Positions 37,171-42,118 of a stretch of DNA of 42,118 nucleotides are shown here, in pieces (positions within the stretch are counted from its first letter, which is position 1; each line of letters opens with the position of its first letter). Source of the DNA: Circinella minor (lineage: Eukaryota; Mucoromycota; Mucoromycetes; Mucorales; Lichtheimiaceae); contig JAEPRB010000307.1 in the NCBI GenBank assembly GCA_016758965.1, positions 1 through 42,118 of the forward strand, read 5' to 3'. The position numbers were made by a program, and so were the translations under genes. The notes below the pieces were generated by a model. The model was not told the DNA's origin and did not search any database. It saw only the letters and a program-made list of their open reading frames with translations.

Positions 37171-37590
37171 ATTTAATGAATTATATGGGTTGTGTTAAAA
37201 TTTTTTAAAAAAAAAATTAATACCCAAGAAAGGGTTAAATAGAAAGTGATGAAAAAAAAGATTTTAAAGAAAAGAAACAAATAAGGAACAAAATGAATTC
37301 TCTTTTTATAGAGTATTTGAACGCGGACAAAGTAAAAATAATAAAAAGGTTAAATAGGGTAGTGTCAAGTGGTATAGAGTGAGGTCGCCTGGGTTTATTC
37401 ATTGGCTCTGTGTGGTAGCGTTTAGAAAAAGCTTTTTCAGATTCCATGGAAAAGCCAATCATAATCAAACCACACCCCCGCGTGCTGAACTTCTTCGTTT
37501 TCCTGATCTTCTACGATAGATTTTTTGGACCTTTTACTCTAGTGGATTCTTTAAACTAAACTAGGCAAATTATGTTTCTTTAAGGAAACC

Positions 37591-37596
37591 AACGTG
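37591..37596 (-). promoter_or_regulatory. CACGTT motif, possible Pho4-type site (proximal)
   Basis: CACGTT on the minus strand, about 420 bases upstream of the phosphate transporter start. CACGTT and CACGTG are the Pho4 cores in yeast. Whether a Pho4-like factor acts in this fungus is inference. Confidence 0.3.
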
Positions 37597-37815
37597 GTTT
37601 TGTCTTAAAGTAATATTTTTCTATTTGTCGATATATTATTTTACGATAGATAACTAGGAATTCTTCCACTTTATTACTTAATCCCCATGCAAAAATTATG
37701 AAAAAAATAATATTTGATGCGCAATACAATCCCAACATGAGTAAAATTATTATATCGGCGAGCCTATATAGGATAAACTGGAAATAATGTGAAAATTTTA
37801 GGACCGGTGTAGGAC

Positions 37816-37821
37816 AACGTG
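37816..37821 (-). promoter_or_regulatory. CACGTT motif, possible Pho4-type site (distal)
   Basis: A second CACGTT on the minus strand, about 650 bases upstream of the phosphate transporter, in a locally GC-richer patch (37800-37860). Confidence 0.3.
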
Positions 37822-40231
37822 GGCAATCCGATGGCTTTTGATTGGCGCGTTTCAAGCTTTTCACTGTATACAAAGTTTTTATAACCCGGTTCTTTCAAAA
37901 AAAAAATTCGAAAGAAAAAAATAAATCATTTTAAGGTTTTCTTTTTTTCTTTTAAAAAAAAAATAAAACAAAATTATATACGTCATGCTAAAATATTGTA
38001 TTATTGTAGTTTATCTGACAACAAGTCATAAGATATCATTAATATATTATTAAGTTATTTGATCTAAAAGATTAATAATCTTGTCTAAGCCTTTAACTTT
38101 TTCTCAGCCAAAAAAGCTGACATGTTTTTTCTTTCGTTATTGAAATACACATTTGTGTAGCGGAGTAATACTTTGGTTTTTGGCTACCCAGTATCTATAA
38201 ATGGATGTTAAAGAAAAGTAGTGGACGATCATGTTTCAGACAAGTTTTGTTTTGCCTCTCTTTTTTCCAATGGAAGTCTTTATTATTATTTTGCTGTCTA
38301 ACAATGATGACATGTTTTGCCATCTAAACAATGTGGCGCTGGATATGCAGCAAAAATCTAAATGATAATGATTGATGAATATATTTACGAGTAGATGCAA
38401 CTCAAATCAATATAAGAGCACATGCCATCAAAATTTTCTATTTTCCTTGCTGAGATAATTATGGGATTTTTTAGCAACGGCATGATATTTTTCTGTCATC
38501 TCATTGGCTAATAATTGATTTACCTGTTAACTTAATTTGAATCTTGATCAATTTTAACTTGCATGATTAAATAAAATTTAATGACTTTTTGATACATCTT
38601 GATCATTGCTATAGAGTTAGGTCAAGTGAGTAGCAGATGTTATATATAATCACTGAACGCATTAATTTATATTTATTTTGGAATCTCGTAGAATAGATGG
38701 AATAACAACATACTATAATCTAGTGAAAGATTGTATTAAGGATACTATGAAGAAGAAAACTATGATACAGTACGTAACAGATAAAGTAGCTCATTGTTCA
38801 GGAGCTGAAGCATGGTATATATTCCCGATTTTGGCATTATATATACCTAAATTGTAATCCCAGAAAAAAAATCACTATTTATTTGGTTTAATTTTACCTT
38901 TTAAAACTATTTTCCCTTTATTAAGAAAAGTCTTAAAAAGTATTCTACATTTCTTATAAACTAGATATAGGTTTGTCTGTGTTACTGGCAATAAACCTTT
39001 TTATAAGTAAAAAAAACCGGGTTTATTTTCCACCGTTCATTTACTTGAAATAATTCTATTTCTTTCGTAGTTGTTATTTGTTGATGTCATAGAATTAATG
39101 AGCATGATGAACCGTATACCCTTTATTAAAATAACTATTTTTCCAGTGTTATGGTTATCACATTCTTGAAACAATTTTTTATAGGATATTCCTTATGTTA
39201 CATATCAGAAATAATTCATAATAAATAATTTATTATAAATAGACCAACCTCAACATATAGTAGATAGAATCTTTAAGTTTTTATTTATAAGAATAAATTG
39301 TATCTTAAAAGGAATTCTTTTTGTATCGAATTATTTCATCTATCGTATTCGTACGTAGATGATACTACATACGTATCATATATTTTTAACTGGTAAATTA
39401 ACAAGTCCAGAATATGCAAAAAGAATATTTTATAAAGTTCAAAATCATTAACCAACATATTTTTTTTTTTCATTTCTCGTGAGTTTGAAGCTTTGCCATG
39501 TAAGTTTTCATTTATACATAGCGTATAAATACCATGACAACAAAATTTATATGAACATCATGTTATTTCTAACATAACACTTTTCATCACTAGCGTGCTA
39601 CTCAATAATCTAAACAAAACATATTGCTGGTTAGCGTAAGAAACCAATTTTAATTTTTAATAGATCCTTAAAAAAGAAAAGCAATATAATATTATGCAAC
39701 TAAAAATATTTTGCAACCATTACGATTATTTTAAAATTTGTTTTTGAGCACTTTTTATAATAACTAACGTTGTACGAAAATTCCTAAAAAGTATCCAGGT
39801 AGTTTATGCACATCGGTTTTTAAAGAGTTACTTCTACGTATTATAATAACGTTGTGATAGCCATAATCAATGAAAACTATTCAAAAAAGCTTGTTCTCTC
39901 TTCGATGACTTTTTTTAGCCTCGGATAAGAATACCGTATTATAAACAAGAGCAGAATGAATATAATAAGAAAGAAAGAAGTATGTATATTCATATACAAT
40001 GTATTGTTGAAACGTTTATAACTTTAATTCAATTGACTGACAACAATAATTCCTTTCATCTTTTATATTACTTTGAATAGTAATACTTTAATTCACTGTT
40101 AAAAAAAATAACATAAAAAAGAAATTCTTATATTTGAATAAGAAATTACTTAAAAAGTCATGATATTACTATAAAAAAGAATGACAAGTTATGATGTATG
40201 TATAATTTTTAATTTTTTTGACAGCTTATCG

Positions 40232-40238
40232 TGACTCA
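40232..40238. promoter_or_regulatory. Gcn4/CPC1-type box TGACTCA
   Basis: A perfect TGACTCA lies 103 bases upstream of the HIS5 ATG. This is the consensus bound by Gcn4 and its relatives, which switch on amino acid genes when amino acids are short. Its position in front of a histidine biosynthesis gene supports function; binding itself is inferred. Confidence 0.6.
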
Positions 40239-40340
40239 TTGAAGCGGAAAGATAATTTCGAAACAAGCATTTCTTTTTTTTTTTTCTCTTCTTTTTTATT
40301 ATCATTATTATTATACTACAATCAACATTAAAAACAAAAT

Positions 40341-41706
40341 ATGCCATTCTCACTTGAAAAAGTTATTCGTCCCAACATTTTGGCTTTAACACCTTATCGA
40401 TGCGCTCGTGATGACTATGACGCTGGTATTCTTCTCGATGCAAATGAAAATGCTTATGGTCCTTCTCTTGCCAATAACGTTGAAGGTGATTTGAATCGAT
40501 ACCCTGACCCTTACCATGTTCGTGTTAAGGAACAAATTGTTAAACTTCGTCAACTTCAATCCGTTCAACAGTTATTTTTGGGTGTTGGTTCAGACGAAGT
40601 AATTGACTTACTTATTCGAATTTGCTGTGTACCTGGTAAAGACAAGATTTTGATCACTCCTCCAACTTATGGCATGTATTCTGTTTGTGCTCAAATCAAC
40701 GATGTTGAAGTTGTCAAAAGTAACCTTAATGTGGAGAATGGTGCTTTTCAATTACGTACAGACGATGTAAATATATTATACTTATTTATCTACCTATTTA
40801 TTTATTTGGGTAAAAGGAAGGAATAAACTAAAAAATATTTTTTTAATAGATTGCTGCATGTGTTAAAGCCAACCCAGAGATTAAATTAATCTTTTTATGT
40901 TCGCCTGGTAATCCTACAGGTTCTTGTTTAAATCACGATAGCATACGCCAAGTACTTGAATCAGATTATGAGGGTGTCGTTGTCGTCGATGAAGCTTACG
41001 TAGACTTTGTTGTCGGTGATAATGGTTCTGTTGCTAATTGGATTGACAAATATCCCAATCTTGTTGTTATGCAAACTCTTAGTAAAAGTTTCGGTTTGGC
41101 TGGTATTAGGTAAATATAAAATGCATTTTTTTCTATTCTAGTGTATCATATATGTGTATACTATTGGTTGGGAGAGTGTGTCATAAATCATTACTATAAA
41201 GATCAAAGTTATGATAAAGACGTTCGTTGACCATGTAAATTTTTATAAACAGATTGGGTATTGCCATGGCCAATCCAGATTTAATCCAAATTCTTAACAA
41301 TACTAAAGCGCCTTATAACATTGGTACACCAAGTGCTCAAATTGCCTATGATGCGTTATCTGCTGACGGTTTGGCCAAAATGGAAGAATACAAAACACGA
41401 TTATTGGCACAACGCGATATCCTGTTGAAGACACTTGAAAATTTCCCTGTTCCTGGTGTTGGTAAAATTATTGGTACAAATGATGCCAATTTTTTGATGG
41501 TTCAAATTGTAAATGATCAAGGTGAACCTTGTAACGTACGTGCTGATAAAGTATATAAATTATTGGCCGAGACACGAGATGTTGTTGTACGATTTAGAGG
41601 CAAGGAATATGGTTGTACTGGTTGTTTACGTATTACAGTTGGTACAGAACAAGAAAATCAAACATTGATTAATAAATTACAAGAAGTTTTGAAGGAAACG
41701 GCTTAA
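40341..41706 (+). CDS. HIS5: Histidinol-phosphate aminotransferase
   Basis: Three exons, 40341-40766, 40850-41109, 41253-41706, give 379 residues. This PLP enzyme (EC 2.6.1.9) converts imidazole-acetol phosphate to histidinol phosphate in histidine synthesis. It is a class I/II fold aminotransferase: DANENAYGP near the N-terminus, LGVGSDEVIDLL, CSPGNPTGS with the substrate/cofactor asparagine, VVVVDEAYVDF with the cofactor aspartate, and the Schiff-base lysine K221 in TLSKSFGLAGIR, whose final arginine codon is split by the second intron. The C-terminal RFRGKEYGCTGCLRITVGT carries the substrate-binding arginine and closes the domain. Length and motifs match fungal His5 closely. A Gcn4-type box stands in the promoter, and a pyrimidine-rich leader precedes the ATG. 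Confidence 0.95.
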
Positions 41707-41769
41707 AAATAGATATAATCATAACAATAAAACAATTTTTATATTTGTAAATTGATTTTTATAATTGGG

Positions 41770-41899
41770 TGTTAGTTAAATGTCCTAGTCATAGTCACAT
41801 CTTCGATGTCAGCTGTCCGGTTATGAAGTCCTGCGGTTTCGACTTTTTAGTCGACCTCGCGACCTCGCGATCTCAATAAATCTCAGCTGCTAGGCTACA
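41770..41899. repeat. LTR-like segment (candidate)
   Basis: The segment starts with TGTTAG, ends with CTACA and carries AATAAA about 25 bases before its end, the order expected for the R/U5 part of a long terminal repeat. It is locally GC-richer than its surroundings and holds a hairpin (41839-41854, TCGACT/AGTCGA arms) and a CTCGCGAC/CTCGCGAT tandem. No convincing primer-binding site follows, and only one copy is in view, so the call is weak. It could simply be the promoter of the next gene. Confidence 0.25.
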
Positions 41900-41906
41900 A
41901 TTGTTA

Positions 41907-41951
41907 CTTTATTTATTACTGCTTTATTTATTACTGCTTTATTTATTATTC
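41907..41951. repeat. Tandem repeat of a 15-base unit
   Basis: CTTTATTTATTACTG occurs twice in direct succession, followed by a third copy that differs near its end. It lies just upstream of the open frame that starts at 41974. Confidence 0.75.
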
Positions 41952-41973
41952 CTATTATCTTCTTATATATAAA

Positions 41974-42118
41974 ATGACAACCAACACCAATAACGCTTTG
42001 TTAGACGTCGATAACTTGAAGTTGATCGAGATTTTTGAAAAGGCGATGGTCATTCTCCAAAAAAGTTATGGAGAAAGAAGTATTGAAGAGGATGAATGGG
42101 TTGACAGCCAACCCAATT
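41974..42118 (+). CDS. Start of an unidentified open frame, cut by the window edge
   Basis: An ATG at 41974 opens a frame that stays open for 48 codons to the end of the window. The residues are hydrophilic and acidic (MTTNTNNALLDVDNLKL to DEWVDSQPN) with a short amphipathic helix around FEKAMVILQKSYGE. I do not recognise a family. A TATATATAAA sequence immediately before the ATG and the tandem repeat upstream could be promoter. If the LTR-like segment at 41770-41899 is real, this would be where a Gag protein starts, but that is speculation. It could equally be an ordinary gene 267 bases downstream of HIS5. Confidence 0.45.
   Translation, partial: MTTNTNNALLDVDNLKLIEIFEKAMVILQKSYGERSIEEDEWVDSQPN

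Larger units (their letters stand above)
37171..40340. other. Gene-free divergent region between phosphate transporter and HIS5
   Basis: About 3.2 kb between start codons that point away from each other. It contains the transporter promoter (to roughly 37900) and the HIS5 promoter (from roughly 40150). I find no supported gene between. A 97-codon minus-strand frame at 37580-37873 has no family features. An AT palindrome with 9-base arms lies at 39218-39236. Confidence 0.6.

Noticed and set aside
37580..37873. 97-codon minus-strand frame upstream of the phosphate transporter
   Set aside because: It has one CPRCP motif and a hydrophobic run but no family resemblance, lies in the transporter promoter and ends in low-complexity sequence.
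38747..38860. Small frame starting MKKKTMIQYV
   Set aside because: It has 36 codons, no motif, no splice continuation and no neighbours to support it.

Overview
This window is nuclear DNA from an early-diverging filamentous fungus, most likely a member of the Mucoromycota (Mucorales or a close relative). The DNA is strongly AT-rich. Genes carry many short GT-AG introns, regulators carry long Q, N and S runs, and pyrimidine-rich leaders precede start codons. The gene set fits as well: an FKS-type glucan synthase, a CYP86-clan-like P450 and a PHO84-type phosphate carrier. This is inference from style and families; no marker gene fixes the species.

Layout from left to right. 1-4147: no recognisable gene, one short inverted-repeat element (1552-1895). 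4148-5274 (+): PH-domain protein. 6426-9667 (+): Zn2Cys6 plus PAS transcription factor. 10130-10916 (+): dual-specificity phosphatase. 11302-12577 (+): nitrilase-superfamily amidohydrolase. 13057-15247 (-): cytochrome P450 with eight exons. 15248-19497: a gene-poor stretch holding two further TA-flanked inverted-repeat elements. 19498-25734 (-): 1,3-beta-glucan synthase with six exons, 1907 residues. 27913-29581 (+): forkhead transcription factor. 29949-35057 (-): a large Fe-S nuclease/SF1 helicase with ten exons, four of which I placed by hand-splicing. 35447-37170 (-): PHO84-like phosphate symporter. 37171-40340: a gene-free region. 40341-41706 (+): histidinol-phosphate aminotransferase with a TGACTCA box in its promoter. 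From 41974 an open frame runs off the right edge, behind a short LTR-like segment.

The genes do not form a cluster with one function. They are housekeeping and regulatory genes: cell wall synthesis, phosphate uptake, histidine synthesis, nitrogen/amide metabolism, lipid-type oxidation, signalling and transcription. All exon models were spliced by eye and checked for frame continuity; every multi-exon model closes in frame from ATG to stop, but none has transcript support.

The points most worth a second look are: the nuclease-helicase, which resembles the bacterial TM0106/COG2251 type more than classic Dna2; echinocandin hot spots of the glucan synthase that differ from the yeast consensus; a 36-base in-frame micro-exon carrying half of a zinc cluster; and three different TA-flanked inverted-repeat elements.
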